Below, piece after piece: positions 32,558 through 41,323 of a stretch of DNA of 64,000 nucleotides. Each line of letters starts with the position of its first letter. Positions within the stretch are counted from its first letter, which is position 1. The position numbers were made by a program, and so were the translations under genes. The notes beneath the pieces were generated by a model. The model was given only the letters and a program-made list of their open reading frames with translations. It made no database searches and had not been told where the DNA came from. This DNA comes from Pseudoroseicyclus tamaricis (GTDB taxonomy: Bacteria; Pseudomonadota; Alphaproteobacteria; Rhodobacterales; Rhodobacteraceae): positions 186,001 to 250,000 of the forward strand of contig NZ_JAAFYS010000004.1 of assembly GCF_012070395.1 (NCBI RefSeq), given 5' to 3'.

Positions 32558-33493
32558 CTAGAGCCGGCCCGTGAGCGCCAGTCCCGCCAGCACCAGATCG
32601 CCCCGCCAGCTCTGCCGCTTCAGGCCGAGCCGGCGCAGCTCCGCCAGCCGAGCCGCGCCGCCCTTCACCTGCCGCATGGCGCCGAAGGCCTCCGCCAGCG
32701 TGCGGTTCGGCGGCGTCATGTACATCGAGGCGGCGGAGAGCGCGGCGAGGTTCGTCGCCAGCCAGCCGGCGTAGTGGCGATCCTTCAGCAGCGTCGCCCG
32801 TGCCGTGCCGGCCCGCAGGCCCCGGTGGGCGCCCAGCGAGTTTGTCGCGTGCTGGCGGTAGAGCAGGCCGGGACGCATGTCGTTGACGATCGGCAGCCCG
32901 GCGCCGCTCATCGCGAGGTAGATCCACCAATCGTGATGCGGCGGGTCGATCCCCTCCTGCAGCGCCGCCGCCGTCATCGCGCGCAGCCGCGCGAAGGCGT
33001 CGGGATCGAGGATCAGCGTGTTCCCGGCGAGGATGTTCTGCACCAGCGCGTTGGAGAAGCTCGGCCCCCGCCGGTGCACCACCGAGGGGCCGATGCGGGT
33101 GAGGTGCGCATCGGTGAGGATCGTCCGGCTCGCATAGACCTGCGCGCCCCGCGCCCCCATCTCCGCCAGCCCGTGCTTCAGCTTGTGGGGCAGCCAGACG
33201 TCGTCCTGATCGGAGAAGGCGACCCAGCCGTCCGGGATCTCGGGGCGCAGCAGCAGCGACAGGTAGTTCGCCGCCGGCCCCAGCGCCGGCCCGTCGAAGA
33301 GCCGCACCTGCCGGCCGGGATGCCGATCGGCGAAGCGGGCGATGGTGGCGCGGGTGTCGTCCGTCGAGGCATCGTCGGAGACCCAGAGCGACCAGTCGCC
33401 ATGCGCCTGCGCGCCGTAGCTCTCCAGCTGGTCGGCCAGATGCGGGCCGCCGTTATGCGTGCAGAGCAGGATGTGGATGTGCGGCGCTGCCAT
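32558..33493 (-). CDS. Family 2 glycosyltransferase (rhamnosyltransferase-like)
   Basis: A 311-residue GT-A enzyme. The start ATG 33493 gives MAAPHIHILLCTHNGGPHL; the 80-residue extension before it shadows the neighbouring gene. Motifs are VSDDASTDDT, FSDQDDVWLPHKL (the DxD-type site) and a long middle AGNTLILDPDAF, HHDWWIYLAMSG. The CTHNG...SDQDDVW pattern matches rhamnosyltransferases of O-antigen and capsule loci. It is convergent with the bifunctional glycosyltransferase and divergent from the KpsE-like gene. Confidence 0.88.
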   Translation of the reverse strand: MAAPHIHILLCTHNGGPHLADQLESYGAQAHGDWSLWVSDDASTDDTRATIARFADRHPGRQVRLFDGPALGPAANYLSLLLRPEIPDGWVAFSDQDDVWLPHKLKHGLAEMGARGAQVYASRTILTDAHLTRIGPSVVHRRGPSFSNALVQNILAGNTLILDPDAFARLRAMTAAALQEGIDPPHHDWWIYLAMSGAGLPIVNDMRPGLLYRQHATNSLGAHRGLRAGTARATLLKDRHYAGWLATNLAALSAASMYMTPPNRTLAEAFGAMRQVKGGAARLAELRRLGLKRQSWRGDLVLAGLALTGRL

Positions 33494-33608
33494 TCGAACT
33501 CGATTCCGGGCCTTATCGTGCCGACCGCCCGCGTGCGGCGCTCTGGTCAGTGCGCGCGTTTCTATGTAGGAAGGTGGCAAGAGATTCAACCGGCGAGCAG
33601 AGGCCAGT

Positions 33609-35246
33609 TTGTCCCACAACCCCAATGAGGGCGGGCCCGGCGCCAAGAGCGACGGCCACGATTCGCCTGCCGAGACGCCCCGTGAGGACAAGTCGGTCCT
33701 CTCTCTTGCCGAGCGCAAAGCCGCCATAGCCAAGGCCCAGGCCGAAAAGGCCGAGCGGATGCATGGCGGCGGCAGCGATCACGCGGCGCAGGGTGCCCCC
33801 GGCAAATCGACGCCCCGCCCGGCCGGTCAGGCCGGCCAGCAGCTCGGCCCGAACGGCCGCCCGCAGCCCAGCCCCGAAGAGGTGGAGCGCCGCCGGCAGA
33901 TGCGCCAGCGCGAGCGTGAGCGGATTGCCGCTCAGGTCGCCGCGCAGGCCAAGGCCGCTCAACCCCAGGGCCAGCAACCGGCCGCCAAGCCGGCCGCGCA
34001 GCCGCAGGGCCAGCCTCCCAAGCCACAGCCCGCCAAGCCACAGCCGGCCAAGCCCCAGGCGCAGCCGGCCAAGCCGCAGGGCCAGGCCAAGGGCGAGGCG
34101 CCTTCCGTCAAGTCCGCCCCCGCGCGCAGCCAGCTGCGCAAGCGGCACTGGGCGCTTGTCTTCGCCTTCCTCTACATCGTCGCCATCCCGACGCTGGCCA
34201 CCGCCTGGTACATGTGGGAGCGGGCGACCGATCGCTACGCCTCCGAGGCCGGCCTCTCCATCCGCACGCAGGAGATCAAGTCGGCCATAGAGCTCCTCGG
34301 CGGCGTGGCGGAGCTGGGGGGCGGCTCGTCGAGCGACGTCGACATCCTCCACCAGTACCTGCAGAGCCAGGAGATGGTCGCCCATATCGACGACCTGATC
34401 GACCTGCGCGGCATCTGGTCGAAGGCCGATGCCCAGCAGGACCCGATCTTCGTCTACCACGCCCCCGGCTCCATCGAGGATCTGGTGAGCTACTGGGAGC
34501 GGATGGTGCACGTCTACAAGGACAGCGGCACCGGCATCCTCAACATCGAGGCGCAGGCCTTCACGCCCGAGGACGCCCAGCTCATATCGCAGACGATCGT
34601 CTCCGAGAGCTCGATCATGATCAACCGCCTCTCGCAGGACGCGCAGGAGGACGCCACGCGCTACGCCCGCGAGGAGCTGGAAGTGACGCTGGAGCGGGTG
34701 AAGGAAGCGCGCGAGGCGCTCACCCGCTTCCGCAACGAGCACCAGCTCGTCGATCCCGAGGCCTCCATCCAGAGCCAGATGGGCATCCTCTCCCAGTTGC
34801 AGTCGCAGCTGGCCAACACGCTGATCGAGCTCGACCTGCTGCGCCAGACGGCCGGTGAGACGGACCCGCGCGTCGAACAGGCGGAGCGGCGGATCGAGGT
34901 GATCCAGCTGCGCATCGCGGAGGAGCGGGCGAAGCTCGGCCTCGGCGGCGGCGTCTCGGCCGAGAACCCCGAACTCTTCGCCGACCTGATCGGCGAGTAC
35001 GAGGGGCTGGCGGTGGAGCGTGAGTTCGCCGAGCAATCCTACACTGCCGCCCGGGCCGCCTACGATTCCGCGGTGGCGGAATCGCAGCGCCAGAGCCGCT
35101 ACCTCGCCATCCACGTCCGCCCGACGCTGGCGGAGACGGCGGAATTCCCGCAGCGGATGACGATCCTTGCGCTCGTCGCCTTCTTCGCCTTCCTCGCCTG
35201 GGCGGTCATCGCGCTCGCCTACTACGCCTTCAAGGACCGGCGCTGA
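33609..35246 (+). CDS. Capsule export inner-membrane protein (KpsE/Wzz family)
   Basis: A 545-residue membrane-periplasmic adaptor of ABC-type capsule export. The cytoplasmic N-terminus (about 175 residues) is unusually long and rich in Q, P, K and A, with PAKPQ-like repeats at about 125-155. A first membrane helix lies at about 180-200, a long periplasmic coiled-coil region in the middle, and a last helix at about 517-541. The KpsE length without the extension is about 380. The TTG start at 33609 has AGAGG upstream, and no ATG precedes residue 57. KpsT follows 19 bp later. Confidence 0.88.
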   Translation: MSHNPNEGGPGAKSDGHDSPAETPREDKSVLSLAERKAAIAKAQAEKAERMHGGGSDHAAQGAPGKSTPRPAGQAGQQLGPNGRPQPSPEEVERRRQMRQRERERIAAQVAAQAKAAQPQGQQPAAKPAAQPQGQPPKPQPAKPQPAKPQAQPAKPQGQAKGEAPSVKSAPARSQLRKRHWALVFAFLYIVAIPTLATAWYMWERATDRYASEAGLSIRTQEIKSAIELLGGVAELGGGSSSDVDILHQYLQSQEMVAHIDDLIDLRGIWSKADAQQDPIFVYHAPGSIEDLVSYWERMVHVYKDSGTGILNIEAQAFTPEDAQLISQTIVSESSIMINRLSQDAQEDATRYAREELEVTLERVKEAREALTRFRNEHQLVDPEASIQSQMGILSQLQSQLANTLIELDLLRQTAGETDPRVEQAERRIEVIQLRIAEERAKLGLGGGVSAENPELFADLIGEYEGLAVEREFAEQSYTAARAAYDSAVAESQRQSRYLAIHVRPTLAETAEFPQRMTILALVAFFAFLAWAVIALAYYAFKDRR

Positions 35247-35265
35247 GGCGCCGGGGCTGCGGCCG

Positions 35266-35922
35266 ATGATCCACTTCCGCAACCTGACGAAGGTCTACCG
35301 CATGAACGGCACCACCAAGCGGGTGGTGAACGACGTGACGATGACCCTGCCGTCGAAGACCGGCATCGCCCTCCTCGGCCGCAACGGCGCCGGCAAGTCG
35401 ACGCTGCTGCGCATGATTGCCGGCACCACGGATCCGACGTCGGGGGACATCCTGTCGGACGGCACCATCTCCTTCCCCGTCGGCTACTCCGGCTCCTTCC
35501 ACCCGGACATGACGGGCTCGCAGAACGTGCGCTTCGTGGCGCGGATCTACGGCATCGATACCGATGCGCTGATCGACTATGTCCGCGACTTCGCCGAGCT
35601 GGGGAAGCACTTCAACCTGCCCATCCGCTCCTATTCCTCGGGGATGAAGGCGCGCCTGTCCTTCGGCGTCTCGATGGGCCTGAAGTTCGACACCTACCTG
35701 CTCGACGAGATCACGGCCGTGGGCGACGCCGCCTTCAAGCGCAAGTCCGAGGCCGTCTTCCAGGACAGGCTGAAGGACAGCGGCGCCATCTACGTCAGCC
35801 ACTCCATGGGCGGCGTGAAGCAGCTCTGCACCGCCGGCATGGTGCTGGAGGGCGGCAAGCTGACCTATTACGACGACCTCGACGAGGCCATCGACCGGCA
35901 CATGTTCAACTCCCGCCACTGA
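35266..35922 (+). CDS. kpsT: Capsule export ABC transporter ATPase (KpsT)
   Basis: A 218-residue ATP-binding subunit that powers polysaccharide transport across the inner membrane. Walker A is GRNGAGKST at 38-46, the signature YSSGMKARLSFG, Walker B TYLLDEITAVGD, and the switch His is in YVSHSMGG. The short size and lack of a C-terminal carbohydrate-binding domain fit KpsT rather than Wzt. It follows the KpsE-like gene. Its membrane partner KpsM is not next to it or elsewhere in the window. Confidence 0.92.
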   Translation: MIHFRNLTKVYRMNGTTKRVVNDVTMTLPSKTGIALLGRNGAGKSTLLRMIAGTTDPTSGDILSDGTISFPVGYSGSFHPDMTGSQNVRFVARIYGIDTDALIDYVRDFAELGKHFNLPIRSYSSGMKARLSFGVSMGLKFDTYLLDEITAVGDAAFKRKSEAVFQDRLKDSGAIYVSHSMGGVKQLCTAGMVLEGGKLTYYDDLDEAIDRHMFNSRH

Positions 35923-35947
35923 TGGGGACGGGCGCGTCCCCGCGCCC

Positions 35948-38443
35948 TCACATCAGCCCCAGCGCCCCCTGCAGCGCCGCCCAGTCGGTCATGTCCTCGA
36001 TGGTGAGCACGTGGCCGTTGCCGAAATCGAGCACCGTGTCGCCGCCCTCCCGGTGGCCGTAAGTGCTCAGGATCGCCTGCCCGCCGAGCGTCCGGCCGCC
36101 CATCAGCCGCGGGTCGATGTCGATGGTGTCGGTGCCGGCGGTGAAATCGGTGATCACGTCGTGGCCGCGCTCGAAGACGAAGACATCCGCCTTCTCCCCG
36201 CCCGTCAGCCGGTCGTTGCCCTCGCCGCCGGCGAGACGGTCCCGGCCCTTGCCGCCATCCAGCACGTCGTGGCCCGCCCCGCCGAAGAGCCGGTCATCCG
36301 CCTGCCCGCCCATCAGCGTGTCGGCGCCGGCCTCACCCCAGAGGACATCGTTGTTCTCGCCCGCCTGGATCAGGTCATTCCCGTCGCCGCCGAAGAGGCG
36401 GTCGTCGCCGCGGTTGCCGATCAGGTGGTCATGGCCGGCGCCGCCATAGGCGAGGTCGGGGCTGTCTCCCGCCTCGATCACGTCGTTGCCCGCCTCGCCC
36501 CAGAGCGTGTCGTTGCCGTAGCCGCCGAGCAGCCGGTCGTCGTGCTTGCCGCCCCAGATGCGGTCGTTGCCCTCGTGGCCGGCGACGGTGTCCTTGCCGT
36601 CGTCGCCGTAGAGCAGGTCATGCCCCTGCAGGCCCGTGAGCGAATCGTCTCCCGCCCCGCCGTAGAGCGAGTCGTTCTGGCCGCCGCCGTTGAGCCGGTC
36701 GCGGCCGCCGCCGCCATAGAGCCGGTCGAAGCCGTTGCCGCCCTCCAGCAGGTCGTTGCCCTGCCCGCCCTTCAGCGTGTCATGGTCATGCCCGCCATAG
36801 AGCTTGTCGTTGCCGTCCTCGCCGAAGAGCTGGTCGCGGTGCTGGCCGCCGTCGAGCCAGTCGTGGTGGGCGCCGCCATAGAGCGTGTCCATCCCCGCGT
36901 CGCCATACAGGCTGTCGCGGCCGCCGCCGCCCTTGAGCATGTCGTGATGGGCGCCGCCGTAGAGAATGTCATGGTGGTTGCCGCCGTAGAGCTGGTCGTT
37001 CTGGTCGCCGCCCGCCAGCCAGTCGTTGCCGTCCTGCCCGTGCAGCAGGTCGTGCCCGCTGCCGCCGTCCAGCCGGTCGTCGCCGTTCTGCCCGTGAAGC
37101 TCGTCATGCCCCCCGTCGCCGAAGAGCGTGTCGTGCCCGTCCTCCCCCTGCAGGAGGTCGTGCCCCTCCTTGCCGGCCAGCACGTCATGCCCGCCTCCGC
37201 CCTGCAAGGTGTCGTTGCCGCCGCCGCCGTTCAGCGCGTCCTGCCCGGCATCGCCCTTGAGGAGGTCGTCGCCGCTGCCGCCGAAGAGCACATCGTCATG
37301 CGCCCCGCCGATCAGCGTGTCTTCCCCCGCCCCGCCATTGAGGGAATCGTGGCCATCTGCCCCCTGGAGCCGGTCGTCGCCGTCATCGCCGGAGAGGATG
37401 TCATGGCCGGCGCCGCCATAGAGCAGGTCGTCCCCGTCACCGCCGGAGAGCTGGTCGTTGCCCGCGTCGCCCTGCAGCGTGTCGGTGCCGGCCCCGCCGC
37501 GGAGGATGTCGTGCCCCTCGGCTCCGTAAAGCCGGTCGTTCTGGTTCTCACCCGTCAGCTCGTCATTGCCGCTGCCGCCCTGCAGCACGTCCTCTCCGTC
37601 GCCGCCGCGCAGATAATCGTCCCCCGACTCGCCCTGCAGCGTATCGGCGCCCGAACCGCCGGAGAGGCGGTCGTCGCCGCTGCCGCCGAGGAGCTGATCC
37701 GCCCCGCTGCCGCCATCGAGCGAATCGTCGCCGCCGCCGCCGCTCAGAACGTCCGGCCCCGCGTCGCCGCTAAGCTGGTCGTTGCCGGCGCCGCCGAAGG
37801 CGCTGTCGTTGCCGCTTCCGCCGAGCGCCACGTCGTGCCCCTCGCCGCCGTCGAAGACATCGTCGCCGTCGCCGCCCTCCATCCAGTCGCTGCCCTCGCC
37901 GCCATAGAGCCGGTCATCCCCGGCGCCGCCGAACATGCTGTCGCCGCCCTCCAGCCCGTGCAGCCGGTCGTTGCCGGCGCCGCCATCGACGGTATCGCCG
38001 GCCTCGTCGCCATAGAGCTCGTCATCCCCGGCGGTACCGAGGATGGTCTTCGGCGGCACCAGCTCCGGCACCCATGAGGGCATGAGCCGCTCCAGCGGCA
38101 CCAGATCCATCGCCTCGATCTCCGCCGCCGTCAGCGGCCGGCCATCGGCGGTGTAGATGCGCAGGATCTCGTTGCCGAAGCGGATCTCCGCCCCCCAGCT
38201 GCGCTCCTGGATGGTCAGCTGGCCGGCCGTGCGCAGGAAGGTCCATGCGGAGAGGTCGATCATGTCGCGCCCGCGCTCGAAGCCGCGGATGGTGTCGATG
38301 CTGTCGTCCGCCTCGAGGAAGAACACATCCATGCCGCTGCCGCCGTCGAGCGTGTCGGCCCCGGCCCCGTCGATGAGGATGTCGTTGCCGGCGCCGCCGC
38401 GGCCTCGCTGCGCCCGGCACTCGGCAGATCGGCATGCAGCCAT
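35948..38443 (-). CDS. RTX calcium-binding protein, C-terminal part (frameshifted from the next feature)
   Basis: The frame encodes roughly 65-70 tandem GGxGxDxLx nonapeptides followed by a typical RTX end (ADVFVFERGHDVITDFTAGTD and a closing hydrophobic segment). Such repeats bind calcium and fold outside the cell after type I secretion. Real homology begins near GGAGNDILIDGAGADTLDGG (about 38395); the earlier residues of this frame are out-of-frame text. In the middle of the array many repeats carry His in place of Gly (GGAHHD, GGNHHD). The N-terminal half continues in another frame to 39522. No type I transporter lies nearby. Confidence 0.8.
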   Translation of the reverse strand: MAACRSAECRAQRGRGGAGNDILIDGAGADTLDGGSGMDVFFLEADDSIDTIRGFERGRDMIDLSAWTFLRTAGQLTIQERSWGAEIRFGNEILRIYTADGRPLTAAEIEAMDLVPLERLMPSWVPELVPPKTILGTAGDDELYGDEAGDTVDGGAGNDRLHGLEGGDSMFGGAGDDRLYGGEGSDWMEGGDGDDVFDGGEGHDVALGGSGNDSAFGGAGNDQLSGDAGPDVLSGGGGDDSLDGGSGADQLLGGSGDDRLSGGSGADTLQGESGDDYLRGGDGEDVLQGGSGNDELTGENQNDRLYGAEGHDILRGGAGTDTLQGDAGNDQLSGGDGDDLLYGGAGHDILSGDDGDDRLQGADGHDSLNGGAGEDTLIGGAHDDVLFGGSGDDLLKGDAGQDALNGGGGNDTLQGGGGHDVLAGKEGHDLLQGEDGHDTLFGDGGHDELHGQNGDDRLDGGSGHDLLHGQDGNDWLAGGDQNDQLYGGNHHDILYGGAHHDMLKGGGGRDSLYGDAGMDTLYGGAHHDWLDGGQHRDQLFGEDGNDKLYGGHDHDTLKGGQGNDLLEGGNGFDRLYGGGGRDRLNGGGQNDSLYGGAGDDSLTGLQGHDLLYGDDGKDTVAGHEGNDRIWGGKHDDRLLGGYGNDTLWGEAGNDVIEAGDSPDLAYGGAGHDHLIGNRGDDRLFGGDGNDLIQAGENNDVLWGEAGADTLMGGQADDRLFGGAGHDVLDGGKGRDRLAGGEGNDRLTGGEKADVFVFERGHDVITDFTAGTDTIDIDPRLMGGRTLGGQAILSTYGHREGGDTVLDFGNGHVLTIEDMTDWAALQGALGLM

Positions 38444-39522
38444 GTCAGCCCCGGCTCCAGCCCCGAGGAGACGAAGATGTCGATGCCGCCATCCGCCGCC
38501 TCGCTCAGCGCGACGTCGGAGATGCAGAAGAGGCCCGTGTCGAGCTGGTCCTCCAGCACCGCCAGCGTCAGCAGCCGCCCGCCGGGCAGCAGCTCCATCA
38601 GCGTGATCCCGTCATCCCCGCCGGCGGCGACGATGTAGACGCGCCCGCCGATCTCGATCGCCTCCAGCGTCGAGACCCACTGGAAGCGCGTGTCGCGGCT
38701 GTCGAGCACATGGTCCGTCACCCGCAGCGCGCCGTCGGGCATGATCTCCGCCACCGTCAGCGTGGACGTCACGCAGGAGCCCATGACGGCATAGCCATGC
38801 CCGCCGATCTCGGCAGTCACGATGGTCGAGGGGCTCTCCAGCCCGACGCCGGTGAGGTTCCACACCCGCCCCGTCTCCTCCGGCACGCCGTCGGCGCCGA
38901 TGCGGAAGAGCACCATCGCATCGAGGTTGCTGCTCGCCCCCACCAGCCAGTCGGCGCCGTGCATGTGCAGGGCGGCGACATCGGCGAGGCCCGGCCCGGT
39001 GGCGGCGTTGCGTTCCGGCGCCGGCAGCGAGACGGCGGAGAGGGCGCCCGAGGGCGTCACCTCCCATGTCGAGATGGCGTCGCAGCCGGGGCGCAGCCCG
39101 TAGACGTAAAGCCGCCCGCCCACCTCCAGCAGCGTCGCGTGGGAGACATCGTCCGGCAGGGCCGCGAAGGGGTTGGCGCCGGGGAAGGAATAGATCTCGC
39201 CCGCCGCATCGGTGCGGTAGAGCCGCGCCCCCTCGTCCTGCAGCCCGGTGATGCAGACGAGCTCCATCCCCGCCACCTCCACCACCGTCACCGAGGCATC
39301 GACGCCAGGCGTGTAGCTGGCCGGCAGGCTGGCCTTGTCGACCGCTGTGAAGGCCCCATCCTTCGCCAGCCATGTGCTGACAGCGCGGCCCTGCTCGCTC
39401 ACCGTGTAGAGGATCGGCCCCTCCGGCCCCGTCTCCACCCAGAGATCGGTCACGCCCGCCAGCTCCGGCTGAGCCGCCCCGCCGGGCAGCCACGCGACCC
39501 GGTCCACCGCCACAATTGCCAC
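38260..39522 (-). CDS. RTX protein N-terminal part, beta-propeller-like (frameshifted)
   Basis: From a GTG at 39522, about 373 residues of beta-rich sequence run with recurring segments such as GRLYVYGL, GHGYAVMGS and GRVYIVAAGGDDG, suggesting a propeller. No signal peptide is seen, as expected for type I secretion. Near 38400 the sense moves to the other frame (RTX repeats). Adding one G between 38400 and 38401 (minus-strand GCC|GCGGCGGCG to GCC GGC GGC GGC) joins the two halves as EAGGGAGNDIL. So an intact gene of about 1,190 codons (35948-39522) is likely ancestral, or the base is a sequencing error. Confidence 0.75.
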   Translation of the reverse strand: MAIVAVDRVAWLPGGAAQPELAGVTDLWVETGPEGPILYTVSEQGRAVSTWLAKDGAFTAVDKASLPASYTPGVDASVTVVEVAGMELVCITGLQDEGARLYRTDAAGEIYSFPGANPFAALPDDVSHATLLEVGGRLYVYGLRPGCDAISTWEVTPSGALSAVSLPAPERNAATGPGLADVAALHMHGADWLVGASSNLDAMVLFRIGADGVPEETGRVWNLTGVGLESPSTIVTAEIGGHGYAVMGSCVTSTLTVAEIMPDGALRVTDHVLDSRDTRFQWVSTLEAIEIGGRVYIVAAGGDDGITLMELLPGGRLLTLAVLEDQLDTGLFCISDVALSEAADGGIDIFVSSGLEPGLTWLHADLPSAGRSEAAAAPATTSSSTGPGPTRSTAAAAWMCSSSRRTTASTPSAASSAGAT

Positions 39523-39683
39523 TGCCCGCCCCCACCAAACTCACGTTCACCCGGGGCGGGTATCGGGCAGGAGCTTCGAAAGGAGACCTAATGAAATATG
39601 GCCAGCCAGCGACCATTCATTCGACTTTTCACAGGCTTTTAGGAAAAGCCGGGACGCCGCTTTAACGTCACCGAAAGGTCATC

Positions 39684-39708
39684 GAGTTGGCCATATCTTC
39701 GCCAACTC
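39684..39708. promoter_or_regulatory. Operator-like dyad GAGTTGGC-N9-GCCAACTC
   Basis: A perfect 8-bp inverted repeat with a 9-base AT-rich spacer lies 55 bp before the start of the 394-residue unknown gene and about 160 bp before the divergent RTX gene start. The surrounding 39540-39750 is AT-richer than average, as expected for a promoter region. The regulator is unknown. Confidence 0.5.
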
Positions 39709-39762
39709 TCAGACACAATTCAGCAGGATTCATTATTTTGAAGCCAATTTGGGAGAGACGGG

Positions 39763-40947
39763 ATGGGCTCGGCCGGCAGAATGCGGCGGTTCGATAGAGG
39801 GTCTCTTGCTGCCGCGGTCTTGGCCGCCGTGGCTGCAGCGGTTTTCAGTGCGGCTCTTCTGGCCGGGGGCGGTTCGCCCCCCGGCTCACTCGCAGTCTGG
39901 CTGCTTTTGCTCGCCGCGGCCGCCGTGCCCGTCGCGCTCTGGCACCGGCACGAGATGCAGCGCCGCTACTGGCGTGGCACGGGCGTGGATGCCCGCCGGG
40001 GCCGCCGCCCGGGCGAGGGCAGCACCCCGCCGCGCTGCGCCATCGTCGCCGAACTGGTGGAGCGGGTGCGCCTGCCCGATTACGGCGATTTCAGCGAGGG
40101 GCCCGTGCCCGTCGAGCTTTTCGTCGCCAACATCGTCCGCGGCGGCATCCGCAAGCACCTCGGCCGCAATGGCCCGCCCGACATCGAGGCTCTGGGCGAT
40201 CCGGCCATCGTGTCGCTCTGGCTGGTGCTGCAGGGCGTGACCGCCCCGGCGGACGAGGCGGAGGCGGCGCTGGCACAGCTCCGCGAGCCCGCCCCCATCC
40301 GCCAGCTGCGCCGCACGGCGGAGGAGATCGCCTCCGCCCGCGCCCGCTACGTGCACGAGCGGCACGCCTATGACCTCGCCCTGCAGCACTGGGAGGAGGC
40401 CGGGCACGTCAATCCCGGCTCTCACGGGCTGCTCGGCTTCGTCCTCGACCAGGCAGAGGCGGACCCGGCGCTCTGGCATGCCATCGCCACGGAGATCGAC
40501 CTCGACGACGGCGACCAGCTGAAGACCGTGCTCTGGGCGATCAGCCAGCCGGAGTGCAACCCCGGCACGCTCGCCGCCTTCCTCTCGGCCATCGTCTCCT
40601 CCCGCAAGCTGCCGGAGCTGGTGAAGAAGGACAGGGCCTCGCCCGGTATGGCCCTGAGCAAGCGCATCTGCCTGGCGCTGAAGCGCTGGGATGCCGGCTG
40701 GCCGGGCGCCCCGTGGGCCGCCCCCTCGCAGCGCCACGCCGCGGCGACCGCCACCAGCTGGGCCGCCGCCGTGCGGGCCACCGAGGCGGAGGTCGGCCCG
40801 CTGGACTGGCCGGAGCCGAAGGGCCTCTTCCGCGCCTGGCGCAACCCGGTGGACGTGGAGGGCCGGCACCACTGGGATCCCGAGCTCGGCCTGATGCACC
40901 CGCGCCCGCGCGAGACGGACTTCGTCACCTACAAGGACGACGCCTGA
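39763..40947 (+). CDS. Unknown protein with two N-terminal membrane helices
   Basis: A 394-residue protein that I do not recognise. Two hydrophobic segments at about 13-35 and 42-60 form a hairpin, followed by a 330-residue soluble part that is helical and rich in Ala, Trp, His and Glu. Conserved-looking stretches include VELFVANIVRGGIRKHLGRNG, LALQHWEEAGHVNPGSHG and HHWDPELGLMHPRPRETDF. The start ATG 39763 follows GGGAGAGACGGG. The gene is alone between the RTX gene and tRNA-Thr, with a dyad upstream. The orientation of the soluble part is not decidable. Confidence 0.7.
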   Translation: MGSAGRMRRFDRGSLAAAVLAAVAAAVFSAALLAGGGSPPGSLAVWLLLLAAAAVPVALWHRHEMQRRYWRGTGVDARRGRRPGEGSTPPRCAIVAELVERVRLPDYGDFSEGPVPVELFVANIVRGGIRKHLGRNGPPDIEALGDPAIVSLWLVLQGVTAPADEAEAALAQLREPAPIRQLRRTAEEIASARARYVHERHAYDLALQHWEEAGHVNPGSHGLLGFVLDQAEADPALWHAIATEIDLDDGDQLKTVLWAISQPECNPGTLAAFLSAIVSSRKLPELVKKDRASPGMALSKRICLALKRWDAGWPGAPWAAPSQRHAAATATSWAAAVRATEAEVGPLDWPEPKGLFRAWRNPVDVEGRHHWDPELGLMHPRPRETDFVTYKDDA

Positions 40948-41040
40948 CAAAAGGCATGGGCTCGTGGCAGGCGCCCGGCGCGCCCGCCCGGGCCAACCTC
41001 TCGGGATTTCAGGAATTGCGGCCCTTGCAGGCGGGGGAGC

Positions 41041-41116
41041 TGGTGCCGGTGAAGGGACTCGAACCCCCGACCCCATCATTACGAATGACGTGCTCTACCA
41101 ACTGAGCTACACCGGC
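41041..41116 (-). tRNA. tRNA-Thr (anticodon CGU)
   Basis: A 76-nt tRNA on the minus strand with acceptor stem GCCGGTG/CACCGGC, discriminator A and an encoded CCA (TGG at 41041-41043 on plus). The D arm GTAGCTCAGTTGGTAGAGC, anticodon loop TTCGTAA (CGU) and T arm GGTTCGAGTCC are all regular. Confidence 0.95.
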
Positions 41117-41290
41117 GTCCCGGCGCCTGAGGTGGCACCGGATTTTCAGCTCCCGCCCGGTTCCCTCCCCGTCTCGCCGGCCCTGTTGGGCGGCTTGCGG
41201 CGGGGTGGCGCCGGTCGTGCGGGCGGCTCATAACATCGCCGCCCGCAGGGGGAAAGCGCAATTTGCGCCGCCTCCCCGGGAAGTGGAGGG

Positions 41291-41314
41291 GCCGGGCGGG
41301 CAGCGCCGCCCGGC
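41291..41314. terminator. GC hairpin after the metalloprotease gene
   Basis: GCCGGGCGG at 41291-41299 pairs with CCGCCCGGC at 41306-41314 around a 6-base loop, 10 bp beyond the protease stop. No T tract follows on the minus strand, so the terminator call rests on position. Confidence 0.4.
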
Positions 41315-41323
41315 CGCTTGCCC

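Noticed and set aside
35948-38100. Regular 27-bp periodicity that could suggest a tandem repeat or CRISPR-like array
   Set aside because: The period is nine codons of RTX nonapeptides. Units vary at synonymous sites, and there are no constant repeats with unique spacers.
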